Shown: positions 1 to 5,896, numbered from the stretch's first letter. The stretch is 6,386 nt of DNA from an uncultured Eubacteriaceae bacterium (GCA_938042265.1 CALIRN010000257.1:1-6386), one strand, 5' to 3'. Program-made: numbers and translations. Notes: generated by a model from the sequence alone, not told the origin.

Positions 1-676
1 TCTTTTTCAGCATATCCCTGTCAATTACAGCAGCAGGTATTGTGTTAAAAATAAAACTGAAGCCGTCAATATAGCTTAACGCCTCCTTAAAGGCTATGGG
101 CGTATAGCCGTATGCGGATATATATGCCCTGTCGGACTCCTTTCTGTAAGTAGCGCTTACCCTTGCACCTATGCCCTTAAGCATATTTGCAAGTATCTTT
201 CCGCATCTTCCGTAGCCCATTACAAGAACACTGCTGCCAAAAAGCGTTCTGTCACTTTCCTGCATTGCTGTCTGAATGGCTCCCTCGGCTGTTGGTATTG
301 CATTTAAAACGGCAACCTCCTCCATATCAAAAAAATCATATACCTTAATGCTGCGTGCTGCCGCCTCTGTTTTTATATTGCTGCCCATAACGCCGCCTAT
401 AAGTACTCTGCAACCGTTTTTATCCATTTCCTCAAGCATCTGTGATATGGTCAGAGATATATTATCAGGCAAAAATACATTTTTTCCATCCCTGCTGCAG
501 GGTATAGGCGCAATAATTATATCCGCACTGCCGAATAAATCCTGTAATGTGTCAGCCGTATCTGCCATATTTCCGTTTCCACAGCAGCTTACGCTGTAGC
601 CGTCCTTTTTAAGCAGCTCCAACAGTATCTTATATCTGTAATCTCCGCCTAAAATGCCGTATTTTATTATGCTCAC
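1..676 (-). CDS. dpaA: Dipicolinate synthase subunit A, 3' end cut by window edge
   Basis: Subunit A of dipicolinate synthase works with subunit B in the mother cell to make dipicolinic acid from the lysine-pathway intermediate; this is loaded into the spore core as the calcium chelate. The window holds 225 codons of a protein that is usually about 290 residues, so the C-terminus is missing. I recognise the family from a Rossmann start (KYGILGGDYR, residues 5-14), the motif NAIPTAEGAIQ (125-135), the nucleotide-binding loop GYGRCGK (154-160) and NTIPAAVI (211-218), which match Bacillus SpoVFA in order and spacing. The start is a GTG at 676-674, chosen because GGAG at 687-684 lies 7 nt upstream; the frame stays open to a stop at 712-710 with no ATG. 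It lies 57 nt after the SLH lipoprotein gene, with a promoter-like site and an inverted repeat in the gap. A dpaB gene is expected just past base 1 but cannot be seen. Confidence 0.93.
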   Translation of the reverse strand, partial: MSIIKYGILGGDYRYKILLELLKKDGYSVSCCGNGNMADTADTLQDLFGSADIIIAPIPCSRDGKNVFLPDNISLTISQMLEEMDKNGCRVLIGGVMGSNIKTEAAARSIKVYDFFDMEEVAVLNAIPTAEGAIQTAMQESDRTLFGSSVLVMGYGRCGKILANMLKGIGARVSATYRKESDRAYISAYGYTPIAFKEALSYIDGFSFIFNTIPAAVIDRDMLKK

Positions 677-683
677 ACTATCA

Positions 684-687
684 CTCC
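684..687 (-). promoter_or_regulatory. Ribosome binding site fixing the GTG start of dpaA
   Basis: The minus strand reads GGAGTGATAGTGTG here: GGAG at 687-684, 7 nt, then GTG at 676-674. An overlapping GTG at 678-676 is in another frame. The site directly abuts the inverted repeat at 689-710, so folding of that repeat could affect access by ribosomes. Confidence 0.75.
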
Positions 688-688
688 A

Positions 689-710
689 ATTACAAAAACC
701 GTTTTGTAAT
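689..710 (-). repeat. Perfect 9-bp inverted repeat upstream of dpaA
   Basis: ATTACAAAA (689-697) and TTTTGTAAT (702-710) are exact reverse complements separated by four bases. The stem is almost all A/T and lacks a following T-run in either direction, so it is not a convincing terminator. It sits between the proposed -10 site (716-709) and the dpaA ribosome binding site, covering the expected transcription start. That position suits an operator for a dimeric regulator, or a leader hairpin. Function is inferred from position only. Confidence 0.6.
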
Positions 711-737
711 TATATGCTGCACATACAATTTTATTAC
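709..737 (-). promoter_or_regulatory. Candidate mother-cell promoter for dpaA
   Basis: The minus strand has CATATAAT at 716-709, matching the sigma-E/sigma-K type -10 (CATANNNT). An ATA-containing -35 candidate (GTAATA, 737-732) lies 15 nt upstream if measured from its ATA. The same -10 contains a perfect TATAAT (714-709), but no good sigma-A -35 is found 17 nt upstream. In Bacillus and several clostridia the dipicolinate synthase genes are switched on late in the mother cell, which fits. The -35 overlaps the stop codon of the upstream gene. The sigma-factor assignment is inference. Confidence 0.45.
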
Positions 738-1597
738 TGTGCTATGGATACACCCTCAGGTGCCATACTGCCGCTGTCAAGCTCAGTAATCGTACTGCCG
801 CTGTATTTAAAGCTGACACTGTCACCCGCTTTAAGGGTTTCTGCCCTGTCTGTATAAAAATATCTTTCCACACCGCCCATATCAAGGGTTACACCCTCAT
901 CATCGGCACTTACCACCACAGCTCCCATTACGGAGGGCTCCTTATTTACAACCGATTTAAGAGCAAGTATTTCCTTATCCCTTACAACCGCGGTCAGAGT
1001 ACAGTCATTATAATTATCACTCTGACAGCACTCGATACTTAAAAGACCTCTGTCAGTCATAATAAACCTGTCGCCCAGCTCGGAGCAGTTTTCACCTGTT
1101 GCGTAGGGTATTATATTACAGCTTACTATTGCCGTATTTTGGTTAAGCTCCATTGCACGTTCATATACTTCTGTCCACATAGCGGCTGAAATAGGCTTTT
1201 TTCTGTCCTCATGATTATACTGCAGCTTTAGCGTACCACTTTTATCAAGCTTATTTAACAAAAACTGAGCCTGTTCAAGGCTTAAATATGCCTCCGGCTC
1301 AAAATGCGTTTCGTCCGCACCGCTGATTAAGCCTGCCGTAAAGGCGGCATTTATGTACTTATCGTATGGCTTGTCAATATCCGTATCCTCAAAAATTATT
1401 TTACGCTCCATTGACTCCACCGTATTTATATCATACACGGATAAAGCCAGCATTTTGGCAGCCTGCAGCCGTTTAATCGGCATATCCTGTCCTATTGTGC
1501 CCTCAGTTATACCTGTGTTGTCCGCTTTGCCGGTTTGTCCCACATTGCAGCCTGTAAAGCTTAAGCAAAGCATAATAAGAATTAATATTTTTTTCAT
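734..1597 (-). CDS. Lipoprotein with one S-layer homology (SLH) domain, function unknown
   Basis: A 287-residue exported protein. Residues 1-17 form a lipoprotein signal (KK, hydrophobic core, LSFTGC with Cys17 as the lipidated residue; Phe at -3 is less usual). Residues about 40-118 resemble one SLH domain: LQAAKMLAL, then FEDTD, then YINAAFTAGLISGADETHFEP and LSLEQAQFLL, the usual helix-loop-helix order. SLH domains normally bind cell-wall polymers in sets of three; a single one here may be structural. Residues 135-200 are unrecognised and hold five cysteines (160, 171, 190, 191, 199). The C-terminal part (about 222-275) alternates short beta segments and may be a small beta barrel. The ATG at 1597-1595 has AGGAGG (1611-1606) 8 nt upstream. 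It sits between the HAD phosphatase gene and dpaA, so a role at the cell or forespore surface during sporulation is possible but only inferred from location. Confidence 0.85.
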   Translation of the reverse strand: MKKILILIMLCLSFTGCNVGQTGKADNTGITEGTIGQDMPIKRLQAAKMLALSVYDINTVESMERKIIFEDTDIDKPYDKYINAAFTAGLISGADETHFEPEAYLSLEQAQFLLNKLDKSGTLKLQYNHEDRKKPISAAMWTEVYERAMELNQNTAIVSCNIIPYATGENCSELGDRFIMTDRGLLSIECCQSDNYNDCTLTAVVRDKEILALKSVVNKEPSVMGAVVVSADDEGVTLDMGGVERYFYTDRAETLKAGDSVSFKYSGSTITELDSGSMAPEGVSIAQ

Positions 1598-1619
1598 AAG
1601 CCAGACCTCCTCTGATATA

Positions 1620-1650
1620 TAACCTATGCAGGGAGGGACAAACTTATTAC
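1620..1650 (-). promoter_or_regulatory. Possible mother-cell promoter for the SLH lipoprotein gene
   Basis: The minus strand shows CATAGGTTA at 1628-1620, a full match to the sigma-K type -10 (CATANNNTA), and GTAATA at 1650-1645, with 16 nt between its ATA and the -10. No sigma-K type AC -35 is at the expected distance. The start of transcription would fall near 1614, leaving a leader of about 17 nt that just includes the ribosome binding site. Such short motifs occur by chance, so confidence is low; the matching arrangement before dpaA raises it slightly. Confidence 0.3.
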
Positions 1651-2489
1651 CTGTTTTTGATTATTTTTTCCATTATTTCGGCAACACCATCCTCACCGTG
1701 GGAGGGCGCAGTTATATCGGCACAAGCAAGACAGCTTGCTGTTGCATTTGCTACCGCAATCCCTATGCCGCATTCCTTTATCATATCAATATCGTTGTCG
1801 GCATTGCCAAAGGCGGCGCAGCTCTCCAAGTCTATCCCCAGCACGCCGCAAAGGCTTTTAAGCGCAGCACCCTTGCCAGCTTTATTGTCAGCAATCTCCA
1901 CAAGGTAAGGCACGGACGAGGTAACATAAACCTCACTGCGCCACCTTCTTATATAGTCCGATATTGTATCTCTTATTTCCAAAGAGGGCACAACAATATC
2001 TATACTGTCAAGCACTTCCCTGTTTTTACTAATAAATAATGCCATATCATCAACAGGCTTTCTGGTTGTATCAAGATAATGCTTTGCCCTCATAGGCACG
2101 TTGTATTTCATTGGATTTTCAATATATGCGCTGTCGGCGTATGCAATTCCGTCAATAAAAGCCTCAAAGGTAATAGGATACCTGTTTTTTAGGTCAATAA
2201 TATCATCAACCGCTCTTTCATTAATCTTGTAGCTTAAAATACATTCTTCATTGCTTACTCTGTAAATGGTTGCACCGTTTGAGGTTATGGCATACTCAAT
2301 ACCGCTTATTTCAAGCACATCTTTTGGCAGGGCACAGTAAGCACGCCCGCTTGCTATTACTATATGAATACCTTTTTTTATTGCATTTTCTATTGCACGC
2401 CTTGTCCTTTTCGTAAGCTGTCCCTGCTCATTGAGGGTAGTTTCGTCAAGGTCAAGTGCTATCAGTTTTATTTTGCTATAATCTGTCAT
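1647..2489 (-). CDS. Cof-type HAD-family phosphatase
   Basis: A 280-residue cytoplasmic haloacid-dehalogenase superfamily hydrolase of the Cof/YidA type (C2 cap), the usual length for this group; such enzymes remove phosphate from small sugar phosphates or nucleotides, and the substrate cannot be told from sequence. Motif I is DLDETTL with nucleophile Asp13 and acid/base Asp15; motif II is Ser47 in IASGR; motif III is Lys206 in NKAGKGAAL; motif IV is GNADND (228-233). Motif IV normally reads GDxxND, so Asn229 stands where a magnesium-binding Asp is usual, while Asp233 is kept. The cap lies between about residues 85 and 190. The ATG at 2489-2487 has AAGGA (2503-2499) 9 nt upstream. It ends in tandem stops (TAATAA), 49 nt before the SLH lipoprotein gene, and appears to be the first gene of the group behind the long structured leader. 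Confidence 0.93.
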   Translation of the reverse strand: MTDYSKIKLIALDLDETTLNEQGQLTKRTRRAIENAIKKGIHIVIASGRAYCALPKDVLEISGIEYAITSNGATIYRVSNEECILSYKINERAVDDIIDLKNRYPITFEAFIDGIAYADSAYIENPMKYNVPMRAKHYLDTTRKPVDDMALFISKNREVLDSIDIVVPSLEIRDTISDYIRRWRSEVYVTSSVPYLVEIADNKAGKGAALKSLCGVLGIDLESCAAFGNADNDIDMIKECGIGIAVANATASCLACADITAPSHGEDGVAEIMEKIIKNR

Positions 2490-2577
2490 TTTTATACGTC
2501 CTTATAAAATACTGCCAATGTATTAATTATATAATTGTAATTTACTATTTTTTTCGCCGTATGACAGCATTGATATG

Positions 2578-2586
2578 ATTATACCA
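2578..2586 (-). promoter_or_regulatory. Second extended -10 element, possible internal promoter
   Basis: The minus strand reads TGGTATAAT, identical to the extended -10 of the upstream promoter. The best -35 is TTGTTT (2604-2599) at a short 15-bp spacing, tolerable only because of the extended -10. It overlaps the foot of the large hairpin. A transcript from here would start near 2571 and omit all four large hairpins, giving an unstructured leader of about 80 nt. Evidence is motif only. Confidence 0.3.
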
Positions 2587-2636
2587 TATTCGCAAGGAAA
2601 ACAAGGCTGCAAGCTTTGTTTTCACCGAATATGGTA
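2582..2636. repeat. Large two-part inverted repeat (hairpin)
   Basis: An outer 11-bp perfect stem, TACCATATTCG (2582-2592) with CGAATATGGTA (2626-2636), surrounds an inner 11-bp stem (2597-2607 with 2613-2623) and a 5-nt loop. The stems are separated by a small asymmetric internal loop (4 and 2 nt). The inner stem has one imperfect position: G.U if read from the plus strand, A.C if read from the minus strand. Confidence 0.8.
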
Positions 2637-2640
2637 ACGA

Positions 2641-2655
2641 AACCCTTTATGGGTT
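2641..2655. repeat. Short hairpin AACCC-TTTAT-GGGTT
   Basis: Five perfect base pairs with a 5-nt loop, 4 nt from the large hairpin. Alone it could be chance; it counts as part of the cluster. Confidence 0.5.
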
Positions 2656-2668
2656 GAGTTAGTATAGT

Positions 2669-2687
2669 GCAAAAGCTTTGCTTTTGC
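2669..2687. repeat. Perfect 8-bp hairpin GCAAAAGC-TTT-GCTTTTGC
   Basis: An exact 8-bp stem with a 3-nt loop. It directly adjoins the next hairpin (2688-2715) with no spacer, so the two stems could stack coaxially in RNA. No T-run follows on the minus strand, so it is not a simple terminator. Confidence 0.7.
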
Positions 2688-2715
2688 GGAGAATCAGCCG
2701 AAAGGCTAAGACTCC
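2688..2715. repeat. Hairpin with internal loop and tetraloop
   Basis: GGAG (2688-2691) pairs with CTCC (2712-2715), and AGCC (2696-2699) with GGCT (2704-2707), with four unpaired bases on each side between them. Read from the plus strand the loop is GAAA, a GNRA tetraloop closed by C-G. Read from the minus strand the inner stem extends to six pairs (with one U.G) and the loop is UUUC. Confidence 0.65.
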
Positions 2716-2732
2716 AAAACACGTATGTATTT

Positions 2733-2761
2733 ATTATACCACAGCCACCAAAGTAAATCAA
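2733..2761 (-). promoter_or_regulatory. Sigma-A promoter for the HAD-SLH-dpaA group
   Basis: On the minus strand TTGATT (2761-2756) is separated by exactly 17 bp from TATAAT (2738-2733), preceded by TG in the extended -10 position (TGGTATAAT). This is a close match to the vegetative consensus and the best promoter in the window. It begins immediately after the terminator hairpin of the pectate lyase gene. Confidence 0.75.
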
Positions 2762-2765
2762 TTTG

Positions 2766-2794
2766 AAAAGCCGCCCTGACAATCAAAGCGGCTT
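2766..2794 (-). terminator. Likely rho-independent terminator of the pectate lyase gene
   Basis: AAGCCGC and GCGGCTT (2768-2774 and 2788-2794) form a 7-bp GC-rich stem with a 13-nt loop, starting 20 nt after the lyase stop codon. On the minus strand only four T residues (2769-2766, two of them in the stem) follow before a C, so the T-tract is weak and termination may be partial. Some read-through into the HAD group is conceivable. Confidence 0.55.
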
Positions 2795-2813
2795 ACATTT
2801 TTATATATAGATA

Positions 2814-5800
2814 TTATTGCTGTTCCACAGGTAATATATAGCTGTTATCCAGTGATTTTTTAAGCACCATAGCGGCGTCCTGAGAGGTAATTGTACCGCT
2901 GCCGTCCACATCAACTATTGCAAGATAATCAACATATTTCCGTTCCACAGGCAGCACCATATCATAATCCAGCACCTTTTGCACAATATTTGCGGCATCA
3001 TCTGCCGTAATTGTGCCGTCTGTATCAGCATCACCATATACAAACGGGTCATCACTGCCAAAGGTATAAATTTCCCAATTATCAGACCATATAGTATAAT
3101 TTCTGTTGCCATTGCCTGACTGATAAATTGTATTACCAAACCGCTCTACACTTTTTGCTTTTGCAGTATAATTGCCACCATATTCGAAGGTAATTGAATC
3201 ACTGAAAAGCTTGCAATTATTCAGGTATACCGTATAGGTCTGATTTTCAAAATCAAACTTTGTTGTTATATTATTCCATCCGTTTACGTTAAATTGTATA
3301 TCCATACAAATGTTGCTGAAATCCTTATTGGGCATTTTGGTATATATTAAGCCTACGCCATCATTCTTATATCCACCTGCAATTTCAATATAAATATTAT
3401 TCAATAAAAAGCTCTGCAAAACTCCTTCACAGCTTGTATTATCGCCACCCTTAATTTTGAAATCGGTTGAATAATAGTACTCGCTTGAGCTAATATTAAA
3501 CGTAGTATATAAGTTCATCCTTTTATCGGGTTCAAGGCACTTATTGCCGTTGTCATCGGCTATAATAATTTCACCCTCTTCAAGCGTTTCCGTTACATCA
3601 CCCTCAAAGTCCTGCTTATAGCTGTAATTCTTATCAAGCTTGACATTTATTTCACTGCTTATAGCTGAAATCACCTTTTCCTTAAAGGCGTTTATCTGTG
3701 TATTATCCGCATAGGTCTGTCCCATCATACTTAAACATTCAGTCTTTAACTGTGCAAGCACAGAAAGAGAGTGTGAGTCAAGCAGATTATAGTCCCATGT
3801 TCCGTTTTCAATAATATCAAGGCACTCCTCAAGCACCTCATTATTTATTGCAACCATTTTGTCAAGAGCTGTCTGCATTTTTTGAGTCATAGCCTTCAGC
3901 TCGGCATTTGTATAATCATCAGTGGCAATTAAAGCCTTTGCCTCCTCTGTCTGTGTTTTAAGCTGCTCCATTGATGCAGGCGTATATGCTCCGCTTGTTG
4001 CCAATATTTCATCAGCCTTATCTATTTCAGTCTGCAAATCAGGCAGGAGGGATACCTCAAGCTTGTCATACGCCGTTTTAAGGCTTTCATAATCCGCTTT
4101 AAGCTGTGTGTTATCTGCCTGTGCCGCTAAATCGGCATTAGCCTTGTCAAGCGCACTATTCAGCGTATTTACGGTTGATGGCAGATATGTATTCAAGTCC
4201 AGAGCATTAATTTGAGATATTAAATCCTCTATAAGAATACTGTATATTGGCTCCAGATTATTTAAAAAGGCTGTAAAGGGCTGCTCTGCATTGTCAATCT
4301 GTTCCTGACTCTGTGCCTGCTCCAGGGCAGCCTTTCCTGTTTTGATAAGCTCCTCAAGCGTTGTCATATCATCATCTGAATATATAGCCTTGTCCAGATT
4401 TTCGCCCTTAAAAATATCCTGACGTAAGGTAAGTGTATCAAGCTCTGATACTTCAGGGTTTGCAGCCAAAGCATTTGCGTATTCCTCAATATTGGTATAT
4501 CCGCTTGCAGCAATTAAAAGTGCATCCGAGTCATTGTTCTTATCAAGCCCATTTTTATCCTCCCATTCATCGGGAATACCGTCAGAGTCACTGTCAGTAA
4601 TCTCCCCATCTGAAAGGTAATACCAGCCGCCTGCGTCCTCCTGACTGTCAATAAGCCCCAAAGAACCCTTGCTGCCGTTTAAGGCTGTTCCATCCTTAAC
4701 CTGCTGCACTACTCTTGCGTCAATGCCGTCACGCTTATAGCTTGCACCCGCATTTTCAAGCACATCTGTATATGCCTGCTTTGCCGTCTGTGCAGATACG
4801 GGGTAATCATATATAAACTCATCATTAGCCTTTAAAACGCCGTCTACCGTTACACCGTCACTTATACTGCTGCATTTTATTGTGTTGCCGATATTGCTTT
4901 TAACACCCGACCAATTGTTTGCCGTAACAGCGTCATTACCCTCAATCACATTTCCGTCAACATACAGTGTTGATCCCCAGCTCTCATAAAAACTGCTGCT
5001 TTTTGTTGCGGGTCCTTTTTTGTAATAGTTGTTTACAAAATTTACTCTTACGTTATTTTCACCTGCATAGCCCGCCTTTTCACCCCAGTTATATATAACA
5101 TTGTTTCTTATATCAACAAGGCTGTCCGTATCGGGGTGACCCATATAGGACTTCACTGTAGCGCTTGTACCTATTCTTGGTGTCCTGCTGTTGTGCGAAG
5201 CAATAAGATTATGATGGAAAGAAGCATTTTCACCGCCCCAAATACCGCCATAACCATGTGCACCCTTGTCATGTACGGAATTATTAAGGCTTTCGCTTAT
5301 AATACAATACTGCGCCGTAAAATTTCTGTTTGCGTATGCACTAAAAGCCTCGTCCACACTCCAGCTTACCGAACAGTGGTCAACAATTACGTCCGTACAC
5401 TGCTTAAAACCAAGACCGTCCTCCTGTGATGTGCCCACATCACCGGGACGAAAACGCATATACCTTATAATGACATTTGAGCAATACTGAAAGAGGGTGC
5501 TTTCACCTGCTATACATATACCGTCCCCCGGCGCTGTCTGTCCGAGAATAGTAAGATTACAGGAATCAATTTTAAGTATTGATTTAAGCATAATAGTACC
5601 CGAAACATCAAATACTATTATCCTGTTGCTGCCGCTTACGGCATTGCGGAATGAGCCAACACCACTGTCATTAAGATTGGTAACGTGGTAAACGGTCATA
5701 TTATCTGCCGCCCTTGCACCAAGGGTGTACATACCGCCGCCCTCGGCCCCCGGAAATGCCGTCAGCTTATCATCATCTGCTCCATAAGCAGGACAAATTC

Positions 5801-5861
5801 CTACTGATGATATGAGAATTACCGAAGCTAATGTACACGCAATTAATTTTTTCAGTTTCAT
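2814..5861 (-). CDS. Secreted PL1-type pectate lyase with C-terminal dockerin
   Basis: A 1015-residue exported enzyme predicted to cleave de-esterified pectin by calcium-assisted beta-elimination. Signal peptide about 1-28 (MKLKK, hydrophobic core, AYGA). Residues about 33-345 form a PL1-like right-handed beta-helix: AFPGAEGGG (35-43), VTNLNDSGVGSFR (60-72), GQTAPGDGICIAG (107-119), VDHCSVSWSVDE (160-171) and SRTPR (225-229), whose arginine is the probable catalytic base. The family's usual GGRGG is replaced by GARAADN. A calcium-binding DSDSDGIPDEWE linker (423-434) follows. Residues about 500-735 are helical repeats, some FIVAR-like; about 745-935 is beta-rich and lectin-like. The dockerin (943-1005) has two calcium loops, Asp944-Asp955 and Asp984-Asp995. 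This implies attachment to a cohesin scaffold, not seen here. The ATG at 5861 is preferred over a TTG five codons upstream, since GGGGG lies 8 nt before it and MKLKK is a proper signal start. It has its own promoter and terminator. Confidence 0.92.
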   Translation of the reverse strand: MKLKKLIACTLASVILISSVGICPAYGADDDKLTAFPGAEGGGMYTLGARAADNMTVYHVTNLNDSGVGSFRNAVSGSNRIIVFDVSGTIMLKSILKIDSCNLTILGQTAPGDGICIAGESTLFQYCSNVIIRYMRFRPGDVGTSQEDGLGFKQCTDVIVDHCSVSWSVDEAFSAYANRNFTAQYCIISESLNNSVHDKGAHGYGGIWGGENASFHHNLIASHNSRTPRIGTSATVKSYMGHPDTDSLVDIRNNVIYNWGEKAGYAGENNVRVNFVNNYYKKGPATKSSSFYESWGSTLYVDGNVIEGNDAVTANNWSGVKSNIGNTIKCSSISDGVTVDGVLKANDEFIYDYPVSAQTAKQAYTDVLENAGASYKRDGIDARVVQQVKDGTALNGSKGSLGLIDSQEDAGGWYYLSDGEITDSDSDGIPDEWEDKNGLDKNNDSDALLIAASGYTNIEEYANALAANPEVSELDTLTLRQDIFKGENLDKAIYSDDDMTTLEELIKTGKAALEQAQSQEQIDNAEQPFTAFLNNLEPIYSILIEDLISQINALDLNTYLPSTVNTLNSALDKANADLAAQADNTQLKADYESLKTAYDKLEVSLLPDLQTEIDKADEILATSGAYTPASMEQLKTQTEEAKALIATDDYTNAELKAMTQKMQTALDKMVAINNEVLEECLDIIENGTWDYNLLDSHSLSVLAQLKTECLSMMGQTYADNTQINAFKEKVISAISSEINVKLDKNYSYKQDFEGDVTETLEEGEIIIADDNGNKCLEPDKRMNLYTTFNISSSEYYYSTDFKIKGGDNTSCEGVLQSFLLNNIYIEIAGGYKNDGVGLIYTKMPNKDFSNICMDIQFNVNGWNNITTKFDFENQTYTVYLNNCKLFSDSITFEYGGNYTAKAKSVERFGNTIYQSGNGNRNYTIWSDNWEIYTFGSDDPFVYGDADTDGTITADDAANIVQKVLDYDMVLPVERKYVDYLAIVDVDGSGTITSQDAAMVLKKSLDNSYILPVEQQ

Positions 5862-5869
5862 TTTATTCG

Positions 5870-5874
5870 CCCCC
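5870..5874 (-). promoter_or_regulatory. Ribosome binding site deciding the pectate lyase start
   Basis: GGGGG at 5874-5870 on the minus strand lies 8 nt before the ATG at 5861-5859. The in-frame TTG at 5876-5874 overlaps this G-run and has no ribosome binding site of its own, so it is unlikely to be used. Confidence 0.65.
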
Positions 5875-5896
5875 AAGAATATTTTATTTCTATTTG

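Larger units (their letters stand above)
2490..2726 (-). promoter_or_regulatory. Long structured 5' leader of the HAD-SLH-dpaA gene group
   Basis: If transcription starts about 7 nt after the -10 at 2738-2733, the mRNA carries a leader of roughly 237 nt before the HAD start codon. Its first 145 nt fold, by eye, into four consecutive hairpins (2715-2688, 2687-2669, 2655-2641, 2636-2582). A short one, GCTGT-CAT-ACGGC, follows at 2569-2557. The remainder to the ribosome binding site is AT-rich and I see no structure in it. I do not recognise a known riboswitch or T-box. It could be a cis-acting RNA, a small RNA, or a dispersed palindromic repeat that landed here. No credible protein gene is present in this interval. 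Confidence 0.45.
2578..2741. repeat. 9-bp direct repeats bracketing the hairpin cluster
   Basis: ATTATACCA occurs at 2578-2586 and again at 2733-2741 on the plus strand, bracketing 146 bp that hold all four large hairpins. It could be a target-site duplication around an inserted palindromic element, or two copies of the same extended -10 element read on the minus strand. I see no terminal inverted repeats just inside the copies, which argues against a standard miniature transposon. Confidence 0.5.

Noticed and set aside
689..710. Rho-independent terminator between the SLH gene and dpaA
   Set aside because: The stem is almost pure A/T and is followed by GGAGTGA rather than a T-run.
276..857. 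Plus-strand open frames opposite dpaA and the end of the SLH gene
   Set aside because: They lie antisense to well-supported genes, have low-complexity Ser/Leu/Pro-rich translations and no ribosome binding sites.
2490..2726. T-box or known metabolite riboswitch
   Set aside because: No T-box sequence, no specifier-type stem, and no terminator/antiterminator pair before the HAD gene were found. The conserved cores I could check by eye are absent.
2578..2741. Miniature transposon (MITE) with 9-bp target duplication
   Set aside because: Direct repeats are present, but the inside ends (TATTCGC... and ...GTATTT) are not inverted repeats of each other, so a classical MITE is not supported. Kept only as an open question.
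2579..2782. 67-residue open frame on the minus strand in the intergenic region
   Set aside because: It runs through a promoter, a terminator and all the hairpins, has no ribosome binding site or recognisable domain, and its sequence is dictated by the inverted repeats. It is probably a by-product of the repeat structure.
5136..5691. Plus-strand open frames opposite the pectate lyase catalytic domain
   Set aside because: They are antisense shadows of a clearly conserved beta-helix coding region.
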